In this document: piece after piece, positions 51,838 through 62,097 of the stretch
Layout: each line of letters starts with the position of its first letter
Numbering within the stretch: position 1 is the first letter of the stretch
From: Astrocystis sublimbata
Lineage: Eukaryota > Ascomycota > Sordariomycetes > Xylariales > Xylariaceae
Assembly: GCA_022453515.1 (NCBI GenBank)
Contig: JAJNNY010000013.1
Coordinates: 310,001-374,000, forward strand
Length of the DNA stretch: 64,000 bases
Direction: 5' to 3'
The notes under the pieces: generated by a model
Databases searched by the model: none
The model's input: the letters and a program-made list of their open reading frames with translations, nothing else
What the model was told of the DNA's origin: nothing
Made by a program: the position numbers and the translations under genes

Positions 51838-53938
51838 GATGGGCAACTCGTGTGACAAACTGTGGAAATGGTGATGTTTTGCGCAAGATAACGTATGGTG
51901 ATGGGGGGCAAGCGTTCTGTCCGTCGCTTGTCAACAAGTGAGGGATTTGGGGATGAGTAGCGGCTAAGGCAATGATGTAGGAAGAGAGAAAGAGGTCATA
52001 TGATGATGCAGATGGCTCGGGTAGATAAGCTCGACAATGGCTGGGGGACTCTGGAACACTGGGGGCGGAGCTGCCTAGAGCTAGGCGAGTAGGTACCTCA
52101 GATACGTACCTGCTCACTAATCGTTAGCCACCGGCGGACAGGGCAGGCATCCGCGTGGTGGTCTCCGTGGTGACTTGCGACAACCCTGAAGCTGAACTGG
52201 AGCTCTTGTCGCAATGGATGTCAGTGCTTACACGTAAGAAGGCGCGCTAGACCCAGATCAGGCCATCCCAGAAGTGGATGTTTCAAGCCTCGGACTACTG
52301 CTTCCTGCTCGAACTATTTGCTCGGGAGAGTCACGGGAACGCCCAATCGCCAGCTATCAGGTACATGGCACTGTCGAAGGAGTCCGTGTCGAAAGCGCGT
52401 TATTACTGTGACTCGTGATCCAACAGTGTTTAGCCCAAAAGGGTAGCTACCAGGGACTTGGTGACGCAACTGGAGACAACCGAGCAACAGAACTGGCGCA
52501 ATCCAAATCCAGATGAGCGCGTTTTTCTGCACGTTCCACCTGCCTGGGCAGTCCAAAAATCTATTTGCTACACCAGCCTTAACCTCTAGAATGGGCTCGA
52601 TACCGAAGTGAACTGGTTGGTTACAACCTTACGAGTAGATCACACTCGTTGGATTTGGGCATTGGTATTGATGTGAAATGATTAGTTATTTGTCGTAGTC
52701 ATGTCGATTTGTCAATTACAGCTGCAAATGGTGTTGCTGAGCAGAATTGGCATTCTTATCCGGATTGAGTACTGTGATCGAAGATGGACCGCATCCGTTT
52801 TTATTGTAAGACACATCCTTGATGATAGCCACATCGAAATGCGTGTTTCCTTTGGTCATACTTGAACTTTACAACATAGCTCCTTCATTCATCTGATGGA
52901 CGTTATATATGCCTTTTATACCTAATAAGCAGCGCCCTGCACTTGTTTCATGCAGCCTAGGATGACGGGGGATCATGCACATCGTAGTAGCTGCCGGGAT
53001 GGAAGTAGCAAGCAACATACTGTAAGCACGGATTCTTTCGTGTTTTAGTGTTTTCAAACAACAACCTGCGTTCGTAATTGCTTGGAATATCGTCTTACGC
53101 CTTTCTTTCCTAGAGAGTCACGAAGTGGCAGGTTCACAGCTCAAATACATGGTAAGTTGGCTATTGATTTGGGGCCGATGAATGACAAATGGATGAGCTT
53201 TTCACACAACGCATGCTTTCAATCCATCATAACAAGTAAAGTAAACCCAACAAAAAGTTATTTCTTCATTTGGGTATTATGTTTCACTCACACTTACTTG
53301 CTCCTTCAGACTTTAAGCCTAGGAGGTAGATGACGTAGCCTTTGGGATCGACAGCGCCGAAATGACAGTGCCATTTGCATGGAATTTTCGATCCGTCTAT
53401 TTATAAGTAGCCTACCCGAGTCTCGGCATCAGCTACTTGCCTTCAAAACCTCGAGTTGTGCCTTTATGACCGCTTAAGCTTCCCTCCTACCGCGAAGTAC
53501 TCCCATTGAAGAAAAGTGCTTCGATCACTCTTTGCGGACGTGGTTTAGTGATCATTTTGCCTTAAATGTGTCCTAAGGGCTGAAAGGGTTGAACTTCGCA
53601 GCTTCGATTTACTTAAGACCTGCTCAAGTACTTACTTAGCTCCTTGTTCTAAACTTTAGCTGCCGCATAGAAAAATGGAGAACTCAGCATTGATGAAGAA
53701 AATAGCAGTCGAGGGAGTGCGGAACAACTTAAGCTTCGGGGAAAAGCAGTTTACATTAATTATTCCCGGTAGGCGAAGGCTAGATCGTGTAGTGCTTGTA
53801 AATGTGGTTGACCTACACCACTTATGTAAGGTGATGGATGTGTTGATAGTCCGGCCCGGTCGTGACGGTAGAGGTACAGACATGCCCACACTAGCCATAA
53901 CTGTGGGGCGCCAAAGCCACATGGCTAAAATGTGGTTT
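51838..53938. other. 2.1 kb intergenic region
   Basis: Protease promoter and then AT-rich DNA up to the phosphotransferase-like pseudogene. No open frame above about 195 codons; the longest overlaps the protease 5' exons in a shadow frame. No supported feature. Confidence 0.55.
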
Positions 53939-55047
53939 TCATCTGACTTCTAGTTTATTTGCTGCCCGTTCGCCAAACCACGCCCTCAGCTGGTTAATGC
54001 TGCTTTCCGAAACCAAAACCTCTTCAGATGGTGACCCATCCGCGTTACGCCGGAATGCTAATCGGAGAATTGCGCTAATCTTGCATGCCGCTTCAGCCAG
54101 ACTCTGTGTTCTGCCACGATTGTCCTCCCCTTCGATCCCAGAGACAACCCAAAACTCGTCCCAGAAATTTTCTTGCAACAGCAGCTTACATGCATAGTCG
54201 TGCCAGCCGTCGCGGGTCATAAACCCTGTGGTTAGGAAGAGGATGTCCAAATCCATCCCGAAGGGCATAACCGTTGCTAAAGACCAATCGACGATGCCTG
54301 TGATCTCGAACTTATTCTCGTCGACCAGAATGTTCGTTACTGAGAAATCGTCATGCGTGAGAACTTGTGGGTAATCTTGACTGAAAAGCGAGGGAATGTT
54401 CTCGATAAGCTTGGACAGCACCGAGTTCGGCAGGATAGACGACGGTAATTCTTCCGCAAGCCGAGCGAGTCTTCTACGGATCCCCTCCTGCTGCCTTGAT
54501 TGGGTTTGGCGGTTAAGCGGCTGCGGGTTGGCCCAGCATCGTGCAAAATATCTTAAAGATGTTAGCAAGATGGCCTCTGAATAGTTCTCGGCTTCGACGA
54601 GGTTTACCGAGCCAGGTGCTTGATAAAGACTCCATGCTTAGCTTCTTCGTTGTGATCCATTTCAACCTGGAAAGCTAGGACTTCAATGCAGGATGAGCCT
54701 CACAGATAGGGCATGGAGTAGATGGATAGCGACGGATCGGCTCCGTTCACGTACCCGTGACATGTCGACTGCGGCACGAGGTCGCCGTGGATCTCCTTGG
54801 CCAATTTCACCATCCCCTCGTCGAGCATGGCCCCCGGTTCTCTGAAGGATACAATGAGATCTTGCTGTGGCCCAGGGCACCCATTGCAGACGACCGTGTA
54901 GCTCATTGAGCCTGGGCTGTCTACCGGGCTAACCTTCGACGCGCCAGAAATAGATTGCGCAATTGTGTCACATTGCATCTGCGATGGTGATTTGCGGCCG
55001 CCAAAGAAGCGGTTGATGGCCCCTTGGGCCCAAGAAGTCTGAGTCAT
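53939..55047 (-). pseudogene. aminoglycoside phosphotransferase (APH)-like gene with a premature TGA
   Basis: APH/choline-kinase-fold proteins are abundant in ascomycetes and mostly of unknown substrate. Reading from ATG 55047 (minus), the frame runs 115 codons, meets TGA at 54702-54700, and continues in the same frame with GSSCIEVLAFQVEMDHNEEA, a normal-looking family sequence. A 56-nt intron (54607-54552; donor GTAAAC, branch gctaac) then joins HLAR to YFARCWANPQP. Total 350 codons including the stop. The catalytic loop THDDFSVTNILVD and metal-site GIVDWSLATV downstream are intact. The stop replaces one codon, likely CGA (Arg), by a single C-to-T change. No splice choice bypassing the TGA keeps frame with an intron of viable length. 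It is either a recent pseudogene, a strain-specific null or a base-call error. The start codon is uncertain; the frame stays open upstream to 55158. Confidence 0.7.
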
Positions 55048-55890
55048 TGCCAAAAGTGCAGTTTTTTGGGGGTTGTGCCAATGTCGAAGGTCGAAGCGTG
55101 AAAAGACGTTGTTGGTTGTGGTGGAGAATCGCAGTTTGGGGGAGTGGGGTATTAGCACCCAGCTTCTGCTGTTTGCATGGTTGTTCTTGTTGTTGTTGTA
55201 CTATTTAACGCCGGGGGATCGCCAGCAAGCCAGCTTTCCACAGAGCCTCCCAAAGGGCATGCGGGCGTGTTGGGCTTATGCCAACCAATCTAGCACTAAG
55301 GCTGTATATAATACAATTCACGAGCCCTCCCCCGCTCCGTTTCGAGGGCGTGGACCAAGTTCCGTAGAATCACACTTTATAATAACCTTCTTCCTACCCC
55401 AGAACGTTCGCCTTAGTGGTTAACCTCCTCCCGAGCCGGATCAGCCTCAGCCAAACAGCCCAAACCTTCCTTCCAAGACCCCCCGTGCTCACGCCGGTAA
55501 AACCCCATGGGGAAAACCCGTCGGTGACTTGAACGGGTGCCAAAAAGACCTCCCGCCTTCGGTAGTAGACCGGGAAATATAACGCGCTGCGGACGCCGCA
55601 TTCGTCGGCTGCGTTCTTCGCTCCGTACTCCGAAGAGCGTCGAGCATGTAATCCGTCCCCGAAGGTAGGAAAACGACCTGTTGTCGACTGTGCCAAAGCC
55701 GGAACTCTCTCAAGACTCCCATTTCACGGACCGAATTGAGGGTTGTTAGTGCGTAGCGTAAATCGTGCATACAAATTGTATGGCAGTTCCACTTTTTGCA
55801 CTAACAGTAGGTGCCAAGAAATGTAGTGGGAGGAGGGAACTTGAAGTTGACTGTTTGTATGGTGCTACTGCGGGCCACCAACATATTCAA

Positions 55891-55985
55891 CAACCAACAT
55901 GTATTGAAACAACCAACGTGCATTGAAACAACCAACGTGCATTGAAACAACCAACGTGCATTGAAACAACCAACGTGCATTGAAT
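55891..55985. repeat. 19-bp minisatellite, five tandem copies
   Basis: Five head-to-tail copies of CAACCAACGTGCATTGAAA at 55891, 55910, 55929, 55948 and 55967. The three central copies are identical; the first differs at three positions (ACATGTATT) and the last ends AAT. A degenerate partial copy precedes at about 55876. The unit is not a multiple of three, so it is unlikely to be coding. Confidence 0.95.
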
Positions 55986-56238
55986 CAGGCAACAGCCCCT
56001 TATTTCTACCACCTTTTGGCAAGAAGGGGTTAACTACACCGTTATCCAGTGTATAAAATCAGGTACCGACAGGTAGCCACTACTAATATTCAAGCAGAGT
56101 AGGTGTGAATTACCAATTAGTATACCCATTGGTACTTGCCTGGGGCTAATTCTGTCACCAAGATCAGGGTGAAGACAGCGACCAACAGTCGGCGGTTTGT
56201 CCTGGACATCGCCGCTGCCAGAAGCTGGTCGACCCGGG

Positions 56239-56247
56239 TATAAAAGG
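56239..56247 (+). promoter_or_regulatory. TATA box
   Basis: GTATAAAAG lies 122-130 bases before the ATG at 56369 of the next gene, a normal position for a fungal TATA element with a leader of about 90-100 nt. Confidence 0.55.
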
Positions 56248-56368
56248 TGTATCATATCCTCCCAAATAGTAGTTCAACTCGCAAACTCCTTTGTCAACAT
56301 CAATACTCACAATCAGTGTGGCAACCCCTTTGTTCGATCAAGTTACCTCTCTTCGTCAATCCATCAAA

Positions 56369-57138
56369 ATGGCTACTGCTCAAACTCTCGTAGCCGTGGA
56401 CATCCCCGGTATTCATCGCTCACCCACTGGTGAGGACTTTGCAGACTCCCGAAATATGTATGTCTCACTGCTCCTCAAACCTCTGTGGTCTTTATGCTAG
56501 CACTAACTCGATGTGCAGCTCCAATAGTCTTCCCCAGCCTGAGGATCAGCCAGAGATATCTGATACCGTACTCACGAATTTGGGCGAGCTTTTTGTTCGC
56601 TACGATGCCCATGGTGTCTTTGGCACTCCTGCATGCACATTTCCAGATCCCTGAGGGCAATGTCCTGTATGGGGTCCAAGTCCAAGTTTCTGGTAATTCC
56701 GAATCCTGTTGGACCAAACCCGTTCCGGCCAAGGAGCTGGCCACAAAGCCCATTCATGGTCATGTCTTTCACTTGCAGCCTAACGGAGCCTTCGTCCCGT
56801 ATGAGTTCCAGGAAGGTGAAACTCCATCTAAGGCAACCAAGATCCCTAAAGCATTTTTCCAAGAGCTTGCTGAGTTCCTGCACCAGAACAATCTCGCAGG
56901 CTTGGTCGGGCCACAGAGTACTCTGATGATGGACACCAAGGATGTCCTCGGGCTTGAACCCGCACAAATGACCACGGGCTGGCTTTTTCGGGTGGGAGAG
57001 GATGGGGTTATATCTTGCAAGGGCAATGACATTTATGCTCCTAAGAAGAACACCCACGGAGTCTTCCAGGACTCGAAGCCTCTTCCGACCGTGGAAGCAT
57101 TGAAGGAGGCTCTTCTTCAGGAAGGAGTCATCGCCTAA
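56369..57138 (+). pseudogene. uncharacterised protein gene with a frame break
   Basis: Not recognised. Exon 1 (56369-56457) starts MATAQTLVAVDIPGIHRSPT with a TATA box upstream; a 61-nt intron (56458-56518, gtatgt donor, ctaac-like branch) joins it to SNSLPQPEDQPEISDT and then VRYDAHGVFG. That frame stops at 56652-56654. The continuing sequence LLHAHFQIPEGNVLYGVQVQ is in the next frame and runs to TAA at 57138. The switch lies at about 56622-56626: one base over, or two bases short of, a multiple of three. An intron that repairs it would be about 33 nt and would remove the conserved-looking LLHAHF. So a frameshift (pseudogene or sequencing error) is the simplest reading. Without the break the product would be about 235 residues, soluble, without a signal peptide. 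Confidence 0.55.
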
Positions 57139-57482
57139 CGTTTTTGGACGGCTAGGGATTGATCACAACGGAGATGGTAAAGATAGCGGGACAAGTCGTC
57201 CCTGGTATCATAGGAGTACGATCTGAAGGATCACAGTCACTCATTAAACGAATTACAATAAGCCCCATTGAATACGCGCCATCGGCTGGTTAGGTGACCA
57301 ATGGGAGAGATAGCTTGTGCAAATATTCTGAAGCTAGTAAATTATGCTGTGACTATCTATAATGCGGCATAGATAGGTGAATATCACATAGACATGATGT
57401 TTATTTGCCGCGAAATCCGACCCCCACTATCCAGTTATGCAAAGCCGCTAGCTACCGGCTTCGAATTGTACAGAAAAGCTAT
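57139..57482. other. convergent 3' intergenic region
   Basis: 344 AT-rich bases between the frame-broken gene and the convergent kinase-like gene. Nothing recognisable. Confidence 0.6.
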
Positions 57483-58280
57483 TTAACCTTCGAATGTTGG
57501 GTTATCTAGCCATGCACGAAGCTTAGCAAGAGCTGAAGTGTCGTGTCGCGTCTCTGACGTCGTATAGTCCTTCATCTCGCAATCGATCCAACCTTTCGTG
57601 CCACGGCTAGTCGACAACTTCTCCCCAAGCCTACGAGCCGAGCCAAAGTCGATCAGAATAGGTCTTTGGTCCTCTGCCACGAGGACGTTTGTGGGGTTGA
57701 GGTCGTTATGGGCCCAGCCGAGCGAGTGTAGATGATGAATGGCCGACTCCAGTGATTCTATGAAGAGCTCTTTTCCTTGGATGACGTGGCCGCTCTTTAG
57801 GTAGCTGTTCAGATCATGGAGGTGTCGGTCGAGAACGAGTCCAGTGATATAGCCCCGTCGCACATGGCACCCATGGTATCCAACAATATTTGGGTGAGGT
57901 TGGCTCCCAAGTACTTCCATTGCTTCTGCTTCTTCCACTAGCCCCTTTGGGAGGAGATGGACGACCTTGTGCTCTAAGAAGACATCGTATAGCGCTAGCC
58001 TGGGCCGCTTGACGAAAACGTCTGGAGGGAGTTCCTCAGGGGCCTTGGTGAGAGCGAGGCTTTGGGGCCACCGGGGAAATATTTCATCGTCGGGAATTCG
58101 AGCAAGGGAGTCGGTGGCATCCTGAAATAAGATATCCGCCTTCGGCTTGTTCAATTGGCCATAAAATATCATGTCGTCTTCCACCGTTGCGAACATGGTA
58201 TATTGGAAGTCCCCGGTGTCTTCGTTGACTTCTTCAGACACCCAAAGCAAGTCCTCCCAACTGGTTATCCGTGGCACCAT
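57483..58280 (-). CDS. protein-kinase-like domain protein
   Basis: Single-exon gene, 265 residues from ATG 58280. The kinase core is compact: candidate ATP-site Lys in FVKRPRL (91), a helix with VEEAEAMEVLG and Glu118/119, catalytic loop WAHNDLNPTNVLV (His191-Asp193-Asn198, with Asn for the usual Arg before Asp) and DFGSARR (Asp211). The segment after DFG is short (SRGTKGWIDCEMKDYTT), and the usual C-lobe helices after the APE position are reduced to about 30 residues. This resembles the lineage-specific small kinase-like families of ascomycetes; activity is plausible because K, D and DFG are present, but the substrate is unknown. The frame stays open upstream to ATG 58448; the 58280 start is preferred because the extra 56 residues look non-conserved and include a 22-bp palindrome. 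Confidence 0.75.
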   Translation of the reverse strand: MVPRITSWEDLLWVSEEVNEDTGDFQYTMFATVEDDMIFYGQLNKPKADILFQDATDSLARIPDDEIFPRWPQSLALTKAPEELPPDVFVKRPRLALYDVFLEHKVVHLLPKGLVEEAEAMEVLGSQPHPNIVGYHGCHVRRGYITGLVLDRHLHDLNSYLKSGHVIQGKELFIESLESAIHHLHSLGWAHNDLNPTNVLVAEDQRPILIDFGSARRLGEKLSTSRGTKGWIDCEMKDYTTSETRHDTSALAKLRAWLDNPTFEG

Positions 58281-59098
58281 AGTGGAATTATTCTCAGGTA
58301 AATAAGAGAACGGGTTGTGAGAGAATGTGGTTTTGGATGAGGACGCGAGGAGCAGTATGCAAAGAGCATTCTGCCTGCTGCATGGTTGCGTGACCGCTAG
58401 CGACTTCCTAGGAAGTCGCTTATACGGACTGTTCTGTAATGCATACATCCGTTTTACAGTACCTAGTACTACTACTACTAGTACTACTAGTTACCTAGTA
58501 CCTTCAAGGTTGGAACGGTTTTCGTGTTTGTGCAATTACGGTTATACTAGTATGTCACGGTGCATTGGAAATTATGCAAGTTTTGCTTATGCCATGCTAT
58601 GAAAAAGCGGGTCTTGCTCAGGACAGGGCTCAGGCTCAGGCTCAGGTTTGATTCCCATTCCGATTCGGGATGGTAAAACCTATCTCGTAGGTACGAGCAT
58701 CCGCAGCTGCAACTGTTATTGGCCTACAAGACCAAAAAAGGAAATCCTTAGAGTGGCGAACCAGCGCGAGGCTAACAGCTCCAAATTAGCTAGCTAACGT
58801 GCCACGCAGAATCAGTTTCATACACTTCGACTGGCTCCATGCAATGTGACACCCAACTTGGTCAAAAGCGATGAAAACAATACTGGGAGTCGCCACACCA
58901 GCCCAATCAAGCTTCAGCCCAAGGGCCGAGTTCCGTTCTGGGGAACGCTAGATGAGTTGGAGGGAGGAATGGGTGGAGAAGCGACTCGTCATCGCCAGCC
59001 TTAACGTCACCGCGGGCTGTGTGAGGTCAGCGAGGAATCACCGCCACAGAGTTAGTTGGTTAGTCTGGTGGTGAGCGAGCGACTAAGGTACCTATGAA
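58281..59098. other. divergent promoter region
   Basis: 818 bases shared by the divergent kinase-like and sialidase-like genes. It contains a perfect 22-bp palindrome (58399-58420), a CTAGTA/TACTAG cluster (58464-58500) and GGCTCA repeats (58625-58648). No clear TATA box was chosen. Confidence 0.55.
58399..58420. promoter_or_regulatory. 22-bp perfect palindrome
   Basis: An 11-bp arm (AGCGACTTCCT) is followed directly by its exact reverse complement, with no spacer. It lies 119-140 bases upstream of the kinase-like ATG at 58280. Geometry fits a site for a dimeric DNA-binding protein; that role is inference. Confidence 0.5.
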
Positions 59099-60490
59099 AT
59101 GGGCCATCATGTCTCCTCTCCAGCTCGCATCAAGAGGTTTCTGTTTTCCAGAATCAGAATAATCATACTACTCACCTTAATATTTTGTTTACTTTTTAAA
59201 AACACAATGGTTGGCGGCCTAGGACACAAGATCTTGGATCATTTCCGGAAAGACTCAGACGAGTCGCAACCTCAACCGCAGGGACTGGCGCAACAGCCTC
59301 AATACCAGCAGCCACAGCAGTCACAATATCCGCCCCAACATCAACCACCACCACAACAACAACCCCCTCAACACCACCCTCAACCACAACATCACCCGCA
59401 GCAGCAGCAGCCCATCAACCATGGCGACCGCTCTCACACCTGGACCCTCAGCTCCGAGCTGATCAAGCTGCACGAAGGCGGCACCTACCCACGCCTGGCG
59501 CGACTATCCGACGGCACCCTCCTGTGCGTCGTGACACGCTTCCAGCAAGGCAACCACGTGCTCGCCGTATCGCGCAGCACCGACAACGGGGCGACTTTCG
59601 TGCCCTTCAGCGAGATATCGCGCGGAGAAGGAGACATCGACAACGCCTTCCTGCTCGAAGTGCCTTCCCCCCAGGGCCCGATCGTGCTCGCCGCCTTCCG
59701 GAACCACACGTACGGCAAGGAGACCAAGTACACGCATTTCCGCATCACCGTGTGCCGCAGCACCGACGGCGGCAAGTCGTGGCGCTTCGCCTCGCAGGCG
59801 GCGCAGCAGAGCTCGGCCAAGAGCAACGGCATGGGCCTCTGGGAGCCCTTCATGCGCCTGGCGACCTCGCCGCAGGGCGCGCCGTCGGTGCAGCTGACGT
59901 ACTCGGGCGAGCTGGCGCGCAACGACCAGGAGACGTTCCGCGTCGAGTCGGTGGACGGCGGCGCCACGTGGAGCTCGCCGCCGCGGTGTCTGCGGTGTCA
60001 TAAGCACGACGAGAACCTGCGCGACGGCATGCAGGGGATTGCGCGGACGCGCGACCTGCAGACGGGCCGCGAGGCGCTGGTCATGGTGTTCGAGACGACG
60101 CGGCGCCGCCCGCACTTCAGCCTCGAGTACGTCGTCTCCTTCGACGACGGCGAGACCTGGGGCGAGCGCGGCTCTGTGTATGTCCCGCGCGGCGCGGATC
60201 GGAATGCGGGGTCGCCGCAGATCGCGGCCTGCATGGGTGGGAAGCTCGCCGTCGTGTTCATGACGGACGAGGATGTGCCGGAGAAGAAGTGGCCGGCCAA
60301 GGCGTCGGTTAAGGCTGTGTTTGCGGACGGCCTGAACGGCGGCAAGGTCCGCTGGTCGGAACATGCTACGCTTGTGCACGACGCCCCGGCACACTGGCCG
60401 GGCGTGTTTTGTATGGGAGAGAACCAGGTCATGGCGGTGTATGAGCAACATGGCAAGCCCTTGGGAAGGTTGATACATGTAACGAACTAG
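59099..60490 (+). CDS. membrane-anchored sialidase-like (BNR/Asp-box) protein
   Basis: Intronless, 463 residues. A basic N-terminus ([11 protein letters not shown]) and hydrophobic segment at about 20-33 form a signal anchor, so the catalytic part is probably luminal or extracellular. Residues 57-105 are a Gln/Pro/His-rich linker. From about 113 a six-bladed beta-propeller is expected: four Asp boxes (S-x-D-x-G-x-x-W/F) lie at 160-167, 221-228, 284-291 and 347-354. [16 protein letters not shown] is the typical first blade of the sialidase superfamily. Candidates are GH33 exo-sialidase or GH93 exo-arabinanase; the sequence does not decide. The catalytic region is much more GC-rich than its flanks, with G/C at most third positions; this and the lack of introns raise possible transfer from bacteria. 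A 414-codon antisense open frame is a by-product of the GC bias. Confidence 0.82.
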   Translation: MGHHVSSPARIKRFLFSRIRIIILLTLIFCLLFKNTMVGGLGHKILDHFRKDSDESQPQPQGLAQQPQYQQPQQSQYPPQHQPPPQQQPPQHHPQPQHHPQQQQPINHGDRSHTWTLSSELIKLHEGGTYPRLARLSDGTLLCVVTRFQQGNHVLAVSRSTDNGATFVPFSEISRGEGDIDNAFLLEVPSPQGPIVLAAFRNHTYGKETKYTHFRITVCRSTDGGKSWRFASQAAQQSSAKSNGMGLWEPFMRLATSPQGAPSVQLTYSGELARNDQETFRVESVDGGATWSSPPRCLRCHKHDENLRDGMQGIARTRDLQTGREALVMVFETTRRRPHFSLEYVVSFDDGETWGERGSVYVPRGADRNAGSPQIAACMGGKLAVVFMTDEDVPEKKWPAKASVKAVFADGLNGGKVRWSEHATLVHDAPAHWPGVFCMGENQVMAVYEQHGKPLGRLIHVTN

Positions 60491-60855
60491 ATGATACCGC
60501 CATTTTACGTGGAATGAATTGATATTCGAAGAAATGTTACAGCTCAATTTGCTTATTCCGGGAATATCTGATGTGTTCATGATAAACAAAAAGTAAAAGC
60601 TATATTCGACATATAATAAGTAATCCGGCACGAGATCAAGTTCATGACCCGACTGCAAAGAGTGAGCTTGAATGTAGGGAATCCGCCAGGGCCTAGCACA
60701 ATAGGGAGCTTGGTACGACAAGAGATCAACATAACACAATGAAAACACGGCAGAAGAGCAGTCAGGCAGCTATATGGAACGACCGCGATTGAATAGTGAG
60801 TTGGGTATCATTGGTTTCATAAATCTATCATTCAATAAACGTTACAAGGTTTTAT
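60491..60855. other. convergent 3' intergenic region
   Basis: 365 AT-rich bases between the sialidase-like gene and the Rmd1-family gene. No feature seen. Confidence 0.6.
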
Positions 60856-62097
60856 CTAAGCCTCTGCCGCGAAATCTTCGCGATAAACTCTCCTCAGCTC
60901 AAACAATACCTCGACGGTGATGAGAGCGATGATGATCCACTCCAACCTATGGCCGTACTTCTCGCTGATCATCTCGCGCAGGACGGTCACGTTCTCGTTC
61001 GCATAATCGATCCGCTTGTTGAGGATCTCGATACGGCGACGGACGGAGAGCGCAGCGCCGATCTGGTTGTAGTATTCCTCGAGCACGGATTCCGACTCCC
61101 AAAACATATCCGGGAGCTCTTCGGTAATATCTGAGTAGTGATTTAGTTGGGAGCGCAGGTTCAGGAGCTGGCCTGTCATTTTCAGGATGGACGATCGCTG
61201 CAGCTTGTGCTGCGACCCCGCTGCAAGCACGTTCAATGTTGCTTTGGACTCCTGGAGGAGGTACTCGAGAGCCGTCTCCAGCACTGCTAGTTTGGGACTC
61301 CTGGCAAGTCCGCTCGAGAAGGCGATCTTGGCGAGCGTCGTGTCCGTCCTGTTCTGCTCTGATTCTTGTTTTTTCGTGCCCAAGATGACGAGCTCGCCCT
61401 TCATGAAGCTCGTGTCCCTGGACTCGTCGGGCGCGAAGGCGAGCATCTCAAGCTCGGAGTGCTTGAGATGTGGGAATCTCGCCGCTCGAATCAGATGCTT
61501 CTCGGCAAGTTTCACGAGGACGTCCTCGGGCATGGACCAGGTCACGACGGTGCCCGAGGGAAAGATGAAGATGTCCCCATTGTTGACGCCCCGCGCGTGC
61601 ACGACGGCTTGGGTGTCGAAGTCGGTGCCGTCAGGATCGAGCTCGAAGCCGTGGAAGAGGAGAATCTCCTGGACCTTGGCCATGTCGAAGGACTGAGCGA
61701 CGCACAGGGCGCGGATGGAGCGGCTGGAGTCGGCCTCATCGGGGGTGGTCACCTCGGGCACAGGGGATTTGGACGAGGTGGCGGCGCGCTTGGAATGGGA
61801 GGGTTTTGTCGTGGAACCCAAGCGAAGGCTTTTGGCGGCGGAGGCTCGTACGGGTTTGCGCTTCGGCGGGGCAGAGGACGGGCCGGGGTGTGAGAGGAGG
61901 GCGTCAGTGGCGGCGCCAGTCGACGCATCGTCATTGGGAGCGAGGAGCTGGTTCGAGGTGAAGAAGTTGCGTCTCCGGGGCAGCGAGACGGGGGTGGTCT
62001 GGTGGAAGCATCGCAGCGGGCGCGGGGCGAAGGCCCGGGTGTGGAATCCTCGAACGACGGGTCGCATCAGCATCACCTTCTGCAGCGGGGATCGCAT
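60856..62097 (-). CDS. Rmd1/RMND1-family (DUF155) mitochondrial protein
   Basis: Single exon, 413 residues. Relatives include human RMND1, needed for mitochondrial translation, and yeast Rmd1-type proteins. The N-terminus (MRSPLQKVMLMRPVVRGFHT) is basic and amphipathic, a likely mitochondrial presequence, followed by a Ser/Pro/Lys-rich linker to about 125. The DUF155 region (about 130-385) shows IRALCVAQSFDMAKVQEILL, NNGDIFIFPSGTVVTWSMPE, LAKIAFSSGLARSPKLAVLE, DMFWESESVLEEYYNQI and IEILNKRIDYANENVTVLRE. A C-terminal hydrophobic helix LEWIIIALITVEVLFEL precedes a short tail, typical of the family and suggesting inner-membrane anchoring. The presequence favours the mitochondrial member over the cytosolic Rmd1/Rmd8 paralogues. 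Confidence 0.92.
   Translation of the reverse strand: MRSPLQKVMLMRPVVRGFHTRAFAPRPLRCFHQTTPVSLPRRRNFFTSNQLLAPNDDASTGAATDALLSHPGPSSAPPKRKPVRASAAKSLRLGSTTKPSHSKRAATSSKSPVPEVTTPDEADSSRSIRALCVAQSFDMAKVQEILLFHGFELDPDGTDFDTQAVVHARGVNNGDIFIFPSGTVVTWSMPEDVLVKLAEKHLIRAARFPHLKHSELEMLAFAPDESRDTSFMKGELVILGTKKQESEQNRTDTTLAKIAFSSGLARSPKLAVLETALEYLLQESKATLNVLAAGSQHKLQRSSILKMTGQLLNLRSQLNHYSDITEELPDMFWESESVLEEYYNQIGAALSVRRRIEILNKRIDYANENVTVLREMISEKYGHRLEWIIIALITVEVLFELRRVYREDFAAEA

Larger units (their letters stand above)
55048..56368. other. intergenic with minisatellite
   Basis: 1.3 kb. A GC-richer block at 55.2-55.75 kb has two overlapping minus-strand open frames of 93-100 codons without recognised motifs; a degraded gene is possible. 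A 19-bp minisatellite follows at 55891-55985, and a TATA box at 56239 precedes the next gene. Confidence 0.5.

Noticed and set aside
55394..55770. Two overlapping minus-strand frames (93-100 codons)
   Set aside because: A GC-richer block but no motif, no splice signals and competing frames; mentioned only as a possible relic.
59504..60748. 414-codon minus-strand open frame opposite the sialidase-like gene
   Set aside because: An Arg/Ala/His-rich shadow of GC-rich coding DNA; the plus-strand frame has four Asp boxes and a clear start.
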